Below are positions 17,675-25,425 of a stretch of DNA of 64,000 nt, one piece after another (within the stretch, counting starts at the first letter, position 1; each line of letters starts with the position of its first letter). A program made the position numbers and the translations under genes. The stretch comes from Arcicella rigui. GTDB taxonomy: Bacteria > Bacteroidota > Bacteroidia > Cytophagales > Spirosomataceae. The stretch is from the NCBI RefSeq assembly GCF_034929435.1, contig NZ_JAYFUM010000005.1, positions 300,642-364,641 of the forward strand. The letters run 5' to 3'. The notes under the pieces are model-generated. The model did not search any database and was not told the origin of the DNA. It saw only the letters and a list, made by a program, of their open reading frames with translations.

Positions 17675-18835
17675 ATGGTCAATAGAATAATTGCAGATTC
17701 AATTAATCAGATAATTGGGTTATATCCTGTAATTGCTGTTACTGGTCCCAGACAGTCGGGGAAGACTACCCTGTTGAAAAATATGTTCAGTGATTACCGT
17801 TATGTGTCACTCGAAAACCCAGATACGAGAAGTTTTGCAGAGCAAGACCCGAATGGTTTTTTAGCATTATACAATCAAAAAGTAATTTTTGACGAAGTAC
17901 AGAACGTGCCTACTTTGTTTTCATACATTCAAACTTTGGTGGATGAATCGAAAATGATGGGGCAGTTTATTTTATCGGGTTCACAGAATTTTAACCTTAT
18001 GAAAAATATTACCCAGAGTTTGGCAGGTAGAGTGGCTCTGTTTAAACTACTTCCCTTTGGTTTTGATGAGTTAAAACTGAATAATCTCTTAGCTCCAGAT
18101 TATCCTTCGATGATTGTTCGTGGTTGCTATCCTGCCCTTTATGACCGTCCAATTCCAACCAGTATGTTCTATGCCAATTATATCGAAACTTACATTGAAA
18201 GAGATTTAACAGGATTATTGCAAGTAAAAGACATACGCTTGTTTCGTACTTTTTTAAAACTTTGTGCAGCACGTGTTGGACAACAATTAAACCTCACTAA
18301 TTTGGCTAATGAAGCAGGAATTTCTGTGCCAACTGTAAAGTCGTGGTTATCAATATTAGAAAGTAGTTACATCGTTTATCAATTAGCTCCTTTTTACAAT
18401 AATTTCAATAAACGCCTTGTAAAAAGTACTAAACTTTACTTTTACGATACTGGTTTAGTGAGTTTTTTATTAGCGATTAAAAATGAAAATTCACTTTATG
18501 AAAGTGAATTTAAAGGAGCTTTATTTGAAAATATGGTCATTAACGAATACCTAAAGCAAAACTATCATCATAATTTGTTTAAAGAATTTTATTATTGGCG
18601 AGATTCTAATGGACATGAAGTTGATTTAATGGTAAGTAATGATACCAATTATGATATAGTAGAAATTAAAGCAACCCAGACGATTCTGCCCAAACTCTTT
18701 GAAGGATTAGACCAATTAGCAATGATAGGAGGGAAGAGTATTCATAGAAAAATTCTGGTTTATGGAGGTAATCAAAGCCAAAATAGAACAGATTATAAAG
18801 TTTGGGCTTGGAATGATATTCAGGTGAATTTTTAA
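17675..18835 (+). CDS. AAA ATPase with DUF4143 domain
   Basis: The 386-aa protein has a Walker A motif GPRQSGKT (residues 24-31), a Walker B-like VIFDEVQ (70-75) and the sensor-like FILSGSQNF. The second half, about residues 170-375, fits DUF4143: a helix-turn-helix-like segment (LTNLANEAGISVPTVKSWLSILESSYIVYQL), then KLYFYDTGL, FENMVINEYLK, and a PD-(D/E)XK-like end with EVDLMV and VEIKAT. This is a widespread, poorly understood family of archaeal-type ATPases. The 23-bp array just upstream may belong to its control. Confidence 0.88.
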   Translation: MVNRIIADSINQIIGLYPVIAVTGPRQSGKTTLLKNMFSDYRYVSLENPDTRSFAEQDPNGFLALYNQKVIFDEVQNVPTLFSYIQTLVDESKMMGQFILSGSQNFNLMKNITQSLAGRVALFKLLPFGFDELKLNNLLAPDYPSMIVRGCYPALYDRPIPTSMFYANYIETYIERDLTGLLQVKDIRLFRTFLKLCAARVGQQLNLTNLANEAGISVPTVKSWLSILESSYIVYQLAPFYNNFNKRLVKSTKLYFYDTGLVSFLLAIKNENSLYESEFKGALFENMVINEYLKQNYHHNLFKEFYYWRDSNGHEVDLMVSNDTNYDIVEIKATQTILPKLFEGLDQLAMIGGKSIHRKILVYGGNQSQNRTDYKVWAWNDIQVNF

Positions 18836-18849
18836 AGAGGAATGTTGTG

Positions 18850-18890
18850 GGGAGTGTTCACTCAACTGACACAGTTGAGTGAACACTCCC
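18850..18890. repeat. 19-bp perfect hairpin downstream of the ATPase
   Basis: GGGAGTGTTCACTCAACTG (18850-18868) pairs perfectly with 18872-18890 around a 3-base loop. No T run follows on either strand, so it fits a REP-like element better than an intrinsic terminator. Confidence 0.75.
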
Positions 18891-18922
18891 TTAGACTTTG
18901 CTTTTAAAAATGATAGTGCAGA

Positions 18923-20071
18923 TTAACAGCCAAGTAATGTTCTTAAAAGATTATATGAACTATAGTACTCAAGGTCGCTATCTATATTATTTCTCATGTT
19001 CGATATTTCTTCATTAACTAATTTATCATTATTGGCTTCTTCAATTAATAGAGAACTGAAAAAATTGAATTTCTCAATTTGCTTCCTATCAGCTAGATTT
19101 TCCAATAGATATACATACCTACTATGAACCATTAAAGAATCATTATTTTCGGAAGATGCTGTTGGATAACCATGTTCTTCAATGTATTCTTCAATTTCAT
19201 CACTTCTTTTAATTCTGTTTTCTTGATTTAAGTTACTTATTGTATAATCAAGGTCATTTTTTATCTCTGAGATTACATCATTTAGATATTGTTCAAATTT
19301 GCTGATTACATTATCATATCTTTGATGAGTATGTTTTAATGAGTAAATGTCAAGCAATAAGTCAGGAGAGTATAAATAATTATGATGAAAAATATATTTA
19401 AACTCTTCAGAAAGAAAAAGAAGTTTATTCTTAAAAGATTCTTCTTTGCTAATAGTTTCTTCAATTTTTTTGATTTTCTCTTTATATTTTTCCAAGCAAA
19501 TGATTAGGTTTTCAATTATAATATCGAGGTATTTTAACAAATAATTATGATGCCTCTCTAATATATCACTTCTCTTGATAGTAATTATTTCACCTTTAAA
19601 ATTGTCGTTCTTACTATATTTAATATAGACAATCTGGTTTCTATTGACGGTATTACCAAATATAGTGGATGATTCAAATATTTTTAAACGAGTATTCCAA
19701 CTTACAGGATGTCCAATTAATTCATTTCGAAGGTCTCTGTTAATTAACCGATTATCATCTTTCTTCATTGATGAAGTTTCAGGGCATTTTAATACCTTCA
19801 TTATTTCTTCAATAAAATCCTGTTGTACAAAGATTATTTGTAGAAAACTTATAGAGTTCTCTACATTTTCAGAAAATGAATCATTGACTTTTTTATTTTC
19901 ATTATACACAATAATCAGTGTGTCCAAGAAATATCTTATAATGTCTGATATGAAGTTAGATTCAACCTCAGGGGTGAAATCAATTTTACAGTCCTTTAAT
20001 TTGTATTTCAGTATTATATCATTCCAAATATCGGAAATTAAGTAGAGTGAGTTTTCTATGTCTTTTATCAT
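18923..20071 (-). CDS. Uncharacterised AT-rich protein with HEPN-like Rx5H motif
   Basis: The 382-aa protein matches no family I recognise. It is strongly helical by composition, rich in Lys, Glu, Asn and Ile, with coiled-coil-like stretches at about 195-225 and 255-290, and no signal peptide or membrane segment. The segment NRDLRNELIGHP (111-122) has Arg115-Asn116 and His121, an R-N-x4-H arrangement as in HEPN ribonucleases. Base composition is clearly more AT-rich than neighbours, which suggests recent transfer. The start ATG at 20071 is preceded by an AT-rich upstream region. A nuclease or defence role is only a guess. Confidence 0.6.
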   Translation of the reverse strand: MIKDIENSLYLISDIWNDIILKYKLKDCKIDFTPEVESNFISDIIRYFLDTLIIVYNENKKVNDSFSENVENSISFLQIIFVQQDFIEEIMKVLKCPETSSMKKDDNRLINRDLRNELIGHPVSWNTRLKIFESSTIFGNTVNRNQIVYIKYSKNDNFKGEIITIKRSDILERHHNYLLKYLDIIIENLIICLEKYKEKIKKIEETISKEESFKNKLLFLSEEFKYIFHHNYLYSPDLLLDIYSLKHTHQRYDNVISKFEQYLNDVISEIKNDLDYTISNLNQENRIKRSDEIEEYIEEHGYPTASSENNDSLMVHSRYVYLLENLADRKQIEKFNFFSSLLIEEANNDKLVNEEISNMRNNIDSDLEYYSSYNLLRTLLGC

Positions 20072-20252
20072 GACTATTATTAAAAGATAAATGTATTTAA
20101 AACTAAAATAACATAAGTAAAATCGAATTTTAGACTACTGTCTTAAACCTAACTAATTACCTCGTTATTCCCAAAATAGTTCATAAAAAAACTTATAGAA
20201 TGGTAAAGTGCTATTTATGATGACAATCCCATCAAAATCACCCCCCAACCCC

Positions 20253-20420
20253 TCAAAAAGACAGTACAAGCTATCTAAAAGAATAGTCGTCCTATCTTCT
20301 TTGCGGTATTTTGCGTGAATTAGATGGCTTGATGTGTCTTTTTTGCGGGAAATTGCGTGAAAAAGATAGGTTGTCCTATCTCGGAGATGGCTTTTCCTAT
20401 CTTTTTGATAGGTTTGAGGA
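20253..20420. repeat. Degenerate 21-bp-period array, eight units
   Basis: Units begin every 21 bases at 20253, 20274, 20295, 20316, 20337, 20358, 20379 and 20400. Most begin TCT or TGA, carry (A)GATRGG in the middle and end TCCTA or TTGCG. Two adjacent pairs are more similar at 42-base spacing (20295 and 20337; both TCTTnTTTGCGG). Confidence 0.75.
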
Positions 20421-20458
20421 TTTAAAACCGAAGAAAACTGCAAAGGGTAATAGGTTTT

Positions 20459-20490
20459 AGCTTTGACAAATTTTAAAAGTTGTCAAAGCT
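20459..20490. terminator. Possible terminator stem
   Basis: AGCTTTGACAA pairs with TTGTCAAAGCT around 10 bases. A T-rich tract follows only on the plus strand (20492-20499), where no gene ends nearby, so its use is unclear. Confidence 0.4.
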
Positions 20491-20519
20491 CTTATTTTTG
20501 CGATTCCCGACAAAAATAG

Positions 20520-20560
20520 ACAGGTTGGAAACCTGTGGTACTGAAATTCAGGAAACCTGT
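20520..20560. repeat. REP-like hairpins next to the phospholipase stop
   Basis: ACAGGTT-gga-AACCTGT at 20520-20536 is followed by a second, similar core CAGGAAACCTG at 20549-20559, five bases from the stop of the minus-strand phospholipase gene. The AGGTTTCC/CCTGTG words are of the kind seen in RAYT-associated repeats. Confidence 0.55.
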
Positions 20561-20565
20561 GCTAC

Positions 20566-23115
20566 TTATATTACTTGTCCCATGGCAGGGTCGGTGAAGC
20601 TTTCTTTGCCTGTTTCGATGTGTCCTGCGTAGCGTTGTTCAAAAGTTTTATTGCCTTCTATTTTTACCACAAAATCATACCAAGCGTGACTTTTACTGAA
20701 ATCTAATGTTACCGTTAGGCTTTTGCCTTTAGCAACTTCTACGATTTTTTTGCCTGTTTTATAACTCAAATCTTCAATAATAAAACGAAGGTTTTGTGCT
20801 TCATTATTTTTCAAAATCAACACGCCATTACCTGTGAAAGTATTTTTAGCAAGCTGATTATTTTGGTAAGTCAAAGCCGTTTCAACATTAGACTGAGCAT
20901 TATTCAGTTTGAAAGACCTAAAGAAACCGTTCGGCCCGTACACTTCTATTTGGGCATCTTTATCTGCCAATTCTGCTAATGACCACGTATCTTTCAAGGT
21001 ATCGCCAGCCTTTACTGCATAGTTTCTGGTGCTGATTTCGTCTAAACCATTTTGTGTATAACGAGTATAAACCACAAATGCTGCTCCTGTTGATTTTGTG
21101 CCAAAAGCCTTTTTCCCAGCCGAAAGCGTAAGTTCAAACGTTTTTTTATCGCTACTAAAACCAGCTTCTGTATATAATTCATAAGGCAAAGCACAGGCTT
21201 TACGAATCCCTTTTTCTTGTCTGGGCATCAAGGTAGAGGCATTCCCCAACGTATTGGCTTCTTTGATTTCTTCGGCAGTCAGAGCCTTGAAATTGGAAGG
21301 TACATTTTTGAATTTTGCTTTATGGACACTTTCTAAAAATGGTTCTTTTGCTACAAAAGTAGGAAGAGCGATTTTCTCGCCATTATATGGTTTAAACACC
21401 GAAGTCAAATCGCCACAGATGGTTCTTCTCCACTCCGAAATGTTGTCTTCTTTGATATTCTTCTTCGTTTTGTGGCTGAGGAATTTTTCCAAAAACTGTA
21501 GAATAGAAGTATGGTCAAAAATTTCAGAACAAACATTTCCGCCTCTACTCCACGGCGAAGCAATCAAAAGAGGTACTCTAAAACCTAAACCTATTGCTCC
21601 TTCACGAGTATCTTTTTCTGGATTTTTATAGTAATCTCTTTTCTTTTCATGAGCCATATTTACTTGCTCTACCGAAACATCAATACCAGCCGAAACTTTT
21701 CCAGTATCAGGTTTTTGATGATGTGGTGGAAGGAAAGGAGGGATGTGGTCGAAGTACCCGTCGTTTTCATCATAAGCCAAAATGAAAATGGTTTTCTTCC
21801 AAACCTCTGGATTTTGTGTAAGAATATCCATCGTTTCTGATAAGTACCAAGCACCATACCACGGTGCACCGGGGTGGTCAGAAAAGTTTTCGGGAGCAAC
21901 CAACCAAGTAACCGCAGGTAACTGATTATTGGCAACATCTTGGCGGAATTGATGCAAAACGTCACCTTTGGGTACTTCTAATTTTCGGGCGGTTCCGTTA
22001 TCAGTGTATTCCAATGAAGTAAGTTCATGGAAATTTGGGTCGTTGCGGTTGTTGGTAAAGGCTTTTTGATGAATATTTTTCTGGAAAGTAGAAAGCTTTT
22101 CAAAGTTCTCAGGCGTGTAATTTACAATGTCTTCCTGTGCGATTTTTAAGTAGCTTTTCTTTTGTGCCAATGCTCTTTCTGCTTTTTTCAAAGCTTCACT
22201 TCCAGCTGCAAGTGTTGGGATTTCAGCAGAAAGTTTTTCAATTTCTTTCGGTAAAAATTTGACTACTTCTTGAATATAGCGATAATACTCTGGTGAGAAT
22301 TTTACTTGATATTGCTCAAACCATTCAATCGGATTATCGGTGAAATTCGCCAACCAAGCATCGCCTTCGCCTTCTAAACCAGTAGGCAAACTGATTTCAT
22401 TTTGGTAGATTTTCCAAGAAATACCGTTTTCTTCTAAACGTTCTGGGAAAGTTTTCCATTTTGCCCATCTGCCATAGTCAACGTCTTCGTTTTTAACATT
22501 GGCTTTTGAATCAAAATCTTGTTTTTCACGAATTGTCCCCGTCCATAAGTACAAACGGTTGGGAGTTGTTCCTGTTAAAGATGAACAAAAGTTTTGGTCA
22601 CAAACCGTAAACGCATCTGCCAAAGCGTAGTAGAAAGGAATATCTTCACGGTTATAATAGCCCAAAGTCAGAGGCATATCCTTGTACTCTTTATGTCCAG
22701 ATTGTTTTACATGAAGCCATTTATCATTCTTTCCGCCGTTCAAAGCATCCACTTGGTTTTCCCAAGAATGTGGTAAAGAACTCATCCAAGTAGCGTTTGA
22801 GTCACGTAGATTTAGGCGAAAAGGAGCGAAAGTTTGTCCCTTCTCATTTTGTTGCAGCCACACTTTATTTCTACTCGGAAGTGTAATCGCACGAGGGTCG
22901 TTGAAACCACGCACCCCTTGTAAAGTACCAAAACAGTGGTCGAAAGAGCGGTTTTCTTGCATCAAAATGACAATGTGTTCAGCATCCCAGAAAGTACTTC
23001 CTTCGGCAGGATTAATCGCCATTGCTTTTTGAATTGAAGCAGGTAACATTCCCAGAAAACCAGCCCCAGAGGCTAATACAGACGCTTTTTTGATAAACTC
23101 TCTCCTTGATTCCAT
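20566..23115 (-). CDS. Tat-exported phospholipase C, phosphocholine-type
   Basis: The 849-aa product starts with a twin-arginine signal (MESRREFIKKASVLASGAGFLGMLPASIQKAMA). Residues 40-570 are the phosphoesterase core: HIVILMQENRSFDHCFGTLQGVRGFNDPRA, NFCSSLTGTTPNRLY, WLVAPENFSDHPGAPWYGAW, ILAYDENDGYFDHIPP and GLGFRVPLLIASPWSRGG. The C-terminal part (about 640-845) contains two beta-rich modules as in bacterial phospholipase C. The enzyme should cleave phosphatidylcholine-like lipids outside the cell. The inserted segment at about 285-345 is Lys/Glu-rich and helical. It appears monocistronic. Confidence 0.9.
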   Translation of the reverse strand: MESRREFIKKASVLASGAGFLGMLPASIQKAMAINPAEGSTFWDAEHIVILMQENRSFDHCFGTLQGVRGFNDPRAITLPSRNKVWLQQNEKGQTFAPFRLNLRDSNATWMSSLPHSWENQVDALNGGKNDKWLHVKQSGHKEYKDMPLTLGYYNREDIPFYYALADAFTVCDQNFCSSLTGTTPNRLYLWTGTIREKQDFDSKANVKNEDVDYGRWAKWKTFPERLEENGISWKIYQNEISLPTGLEGEGDAWLANFTDNPIEWFEQYQVKFSPEYYRYIQEVVKFLPKEIEKLSAEIPTLAAGSEALKKAERALAQKKSYLKIAQEDIVNYTPENFEKLSTFQKNIHQKAFTNNRNDPNFHELTSLEYTDNGTARKLEVPKGDVLHQFRQDVANNQLPAVTWLVAPENFSDHPGAPWYGAWYLSETMDILTQNPEVWKKTIFILAYDENDGYFDHIPPFLPPHHQKPDTGKVSAGIDVSVEQVNMAHEKKRDYYKNPEKDTREGAIGLGFRVPLLIASPWSRGGNVCSEIFDHTSILQFLEKFLSHKTKKNIKEDNISEWRRTICGDLTSVFKPYNGEKIALPTFVAKEPFLESVHKAKFKNVPSNFKALTAEEIKEANTLGNASTLMPRQEKGIRKACALPYELYTEAGFSSDKKTFELTLSAGKKAFGTKSTGAAFVVYTRYTQNGLDEISTRNYAVKAGDTLKDTWSLAELADKDAQIEVYGPNGFFRSFKLNNAQSNVETALTYQNNQLAKNTFTGNGVLILKNNEAQNLRFIIEDLSYKTGKKIVEVAKGKSLTVTLDFSKSHAWYDFVVKIEGNKTFEQRYAGHIETGKESFTDPAMGQVI

Positions 23116-23209
23116 GTGTTGATTTATTGTTAGCTAACAGAATTCGGCTGTCGGTAATCGGAACAGATTGGCAAAACTGATTCAAATAATTAGTAAGTTG
23201 ATATGGACG

Positions 23210-23217
23210 CAAAGATA
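23210..23217 (-). promoter_or_regulatory. -7 promoter element of the phospholipase gene
   Basis: The minus strand reads TATCTTTG, matching TAnnTTTG, about 95 bases upstream of the start codon at 23115. No TTG is seen at the proper distance. Confidence 0.4.
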
Positions 23218-23353
23218 AAGTAGTGAGGAGGATTAAACTGTACTGGTATATTATTGCTTTGTTAAGGAAATGTGATGCGTGTAAATGAGAGTTAAATACT
23301 TATGCTTGTATTGTGATAATGAATCTTTGGCAAGTTAAGTTGGATAGTTACAG

Positions 23354-24070
23354 TTAATTGATACCAATTTTACTTCCAATGTAACTTAGTAAAAACTGCC
23401 TAAAAGGATAACTTTTGTTCTGTAAAATTCTCTCGTATTGATTTTTCCAAAAAGCTTTTTTTTGATTCTGTGGAAGGCTCATAAAAATAGCGTTTATACC
23501 ATCTAACACTTCTTTAGCACGAGTTTCTTTTAATTGTGTGTGATTTAAGTTAAGAACTTCTATAAAAGCCTCTGCTTGTTTTTTAGTTTGCTCATCTAAG
23601 TTGGATTTAGCAAATACACTTCCATCTGCATAAGCACCAAAGTAAGTATTGGTTTTTGAATCGTTTGCTTCAGCATTTCCATAAAAAATGATGGGACTCA
23701 TAAGGCTACTTAGTCTTTGTTTGTCGCAATGAACTTTTCCATCATTATCTTTAATTTGAGTTTTACAAACCACTACTAAATTAAAATAATTAGTTGAAAG
23801 GTTTACATTATGCTCTTTAGGAGTAACATGTTCAATGGAAGAATTTTCGAGAGAAATAATCTGTTGGCAGTATGCACATAATCCATGTTGTTCATCAAGT
23901 AAAAAGATCTTAGCAAGTTTTAAATTCGTTAGAGATTGGTAATCTTTTTTATAATCAAAAGATTTTACTCCATTGGCCGTTGTAAACCATTTATCCCAAT
24001 CTTTTGGTGGTGTAGTATGTTTTTCTATGTATTGCATTGTGGTTATACCTGATTCATTGATTTTTGCCAT
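23354..24070 (-). CDS. HNH endonuclease, PtuB-like (TIGR02646 type)
   Basis: The 238-aa protein carries an HNH core: CAYCQQ (about 67-72) with a second Cys pair later (VVCKTQ and HCDKQR), and the catalytic-type segment SIEHVTPK with the conserved His. Such HNH proteins pair with an overlapping ATPase in Septu defence systems and in some retron systems. Its start overlaps the end of the ATPase gene by 28 bases, so translation is coupled. It would act as the nuclease effector, cleaving nucleic acid after phage infection. No reverse transcriptase gene is near. Confidence 0.78.
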   Translation of the reverse strand: MAKINESGITTMQYIEKHTTPPKDWDKWFTTANGVKSFDYKKDYQSLTNLKLAKIFLLDEQHGLCAYCQQIISLENSSIEHVTPKEHNVNLSTNYFNLVVVCKTQIKDNDGKVHCDKQRLSSLMSPIIFYGNAEANDSKTNTYFGAYADGSVFAKSNLDEQTKKQAEAFIEVLNLNHTQLKETRAKEVLDGINAIFMSLPQNQKKAFWKNQYERILQNKSYPFRQFLLSYIGSKIGIN

Positions 24071-25332
24071 TCTAAAAGTGCAATAGCTTTACTAATTTCA
24101 AAATCTTCAAAGCCTAATAGTTGAGTAAGTTCGTTAAGTAAAATATCAGCTTTTGCAAATTGATTTTCATCAATCAATCTAAAAAGTTGATTTAGTTTAT
24201 TTTGAGTGGGAATGTGTCTATCATAAGCACCTAACACATTTCTCAGTACACTATTGACTTGTTTTCCGAAAAATTCAGATTCATATTTTTGTACTTGATT
24301 ATTATCAATTAAATATAAAGTACCATGTTGAAAATTAGCAACAACTGTGGGACTATGCGTTGTGATGAAAAACTGTACATTAGGAAAAAGCTTTTGAATA
24401 ATATCAATTGATTTTGCCTGCCATTTAGGATGAAGGTGTAAATCAATTTCATCGATTGTGACGACACCTGTAATGTTTTCAGAAATTTCATTTAAAGTAA
24501 GCCAAGGATTGAGCTGTGAGGCTCTCCAAACTAAGTCGATAATCAAGTAGAGAAGATTTCTAAATCCATCAGAGTAGTAATTTAGAGGTAAATCATGTTC
24601 TTCATCAAAATAGATAAAAACCTCATTGTTAAAATATGGCTCTTGATAGATTTTCAGGGGAAAATCTTCGGGTAAATCTAAAAATAAAATTAAAGTTTCT
24701 TTAATGGCTTCTTCAACATTTTCTAAAACAAAGTCAGTCTTGCCAAGAATGTCTTTAATTTGTAACGTTGCTCTTCTTGTTACAGCATTCCCCAGCCATT
24801 CCTTTAGAACAGTTTTGATAGCATTTTCTTCCAGACATTGTAAATACCCATTTCTTCTTCCAAAGGCTGCATCATAAGTTTGTTTTGTGGATAACCGAGC
24901 ATCTTTAAATAACCTTTGGGTAGAATAATAGGCAATCAGTGGAGCAATATCTTTATTTTCATTTACTTCAAAAGCCTGAAAGAACTTTTTTCCATACTCT
25001 TTTATAGAGTCTATCTCTTTGTTATCATTGCTTTTTGTATCACGATTTTTAGTACGTGACCAACCTTTTTCTATCAAGCTTGACTTAGCAAAAATAGTAG
25101 TTGATAATTCTCTTTTTCCTTTGGTTATTTTTATTTCGTCAAATTCAATAACTCGGTGCATTTTCTGAGGTTGAGAGGAAAAAAAGCCTCCTAAAGCTAC
25201 ATTAATAGCCTCTAAAAGGCTTGTCTTACCACTTCCATTTCCACCAACAAAAAGATTGACACCACTCGAAAAGGAGACATTGATGTTATCAAAATTTTTG
25301 AAATTTGTTATGCCAAGCTCATCAATTATCAT
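24043..25332 (-). CDS. AAA/SMC-type ATPase, PtuA-like
   Basis: The 429-aa protein starts with the RecF/OLD-type N-terminus ITNFKNFDNINVSFSSGVNLFVGGNGSGKTSLLEAIN (Walker A GGNGSGKT at 30-37). A signature-like LNYYSDGFRNLLYLI lies at about 239-253, and Walker B with following His is VVTIDEIDLHLHPKWQ near 290-305; FFITTHSPTVVA is the switch segment. The last 70 residues are helical. With the HNH gene it forms a two-gene ATPase/nuclease unit like Septu (PtuA-PtuB). The start at 25332 gives only 93 bases to the oxidoreductase gene upstream, so it might share transcription with it. Confidence 0.8.
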   Translation of the reverse strand: MIIDELGITNFKNFDNINVSFSSGVNLFVGGNGSGKTSLLEAINVALGGFFSSQPQKMHRVIEFDEIKITKGKRELSTTIFAKSSLIEKGWSRTKNRDTKSNDNKEIDSIKEYGKKFFQAFEVNENKDIAPLIAYYSTQRLFKDARLSTKQTYDAAFGRRNGYLQCLEENAIKTVLKEWLGNAVTRRATLQIKDILGKTDFVLENVEEAIKETLILFLDLPEDFPLKIYQEPYFNNEVFIYFDEEHDLPLNYYSDGFRNLLYLIIDLVWRASQLNPWLTLNEISENITGVVTIDEIDLHLHPKWQAKSIDIIQKLFPNVQFFITTHSPTVVANFQHGTLYLIDNNQVQKYESEFFGKQVNSVLRNVLGAYDRHIPTQNKLNQLFRLIDENQFAKADILLNELTQLLGFEDFEISKAIALLEWQKSMNQV

Positions 25333-25425
25333 TTTTCATTGTTTATTAGGACCTCAATTTTTCATAAATATAGCGATAACCTTGATGATTATTGCTTTTG
25401 TACTATGAGTTTTCATAATTCATAT

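Larger units (their letters stand above)
20072..20565. other. Repeat-rich intergenic region
   Basis: I call no gene here. A 92-codon open frame on the minus strand (20165-20443) exists only because a 21-bp-period array crosses it in phase. A stem at 20459-20469/20480-20490 and REP-like hairpins at 20520-20560 also lie here. Confidence 0.6.

Noticed and set aside
20165..20443. Open frame of 92 codons on the minus strand
   Set aside because: It is open because the 21-bp units keep the frame; the product has no domain, no signal and repeats such as TTYLFHA and SHLIHAK that follow the DNA units.
24043..25332. Retron-type system
   Set aside because: The ATPase/HNH pair also occurs in some retrons, but there is no reverse transcriptase or msr-msd-like RNA region nearby.
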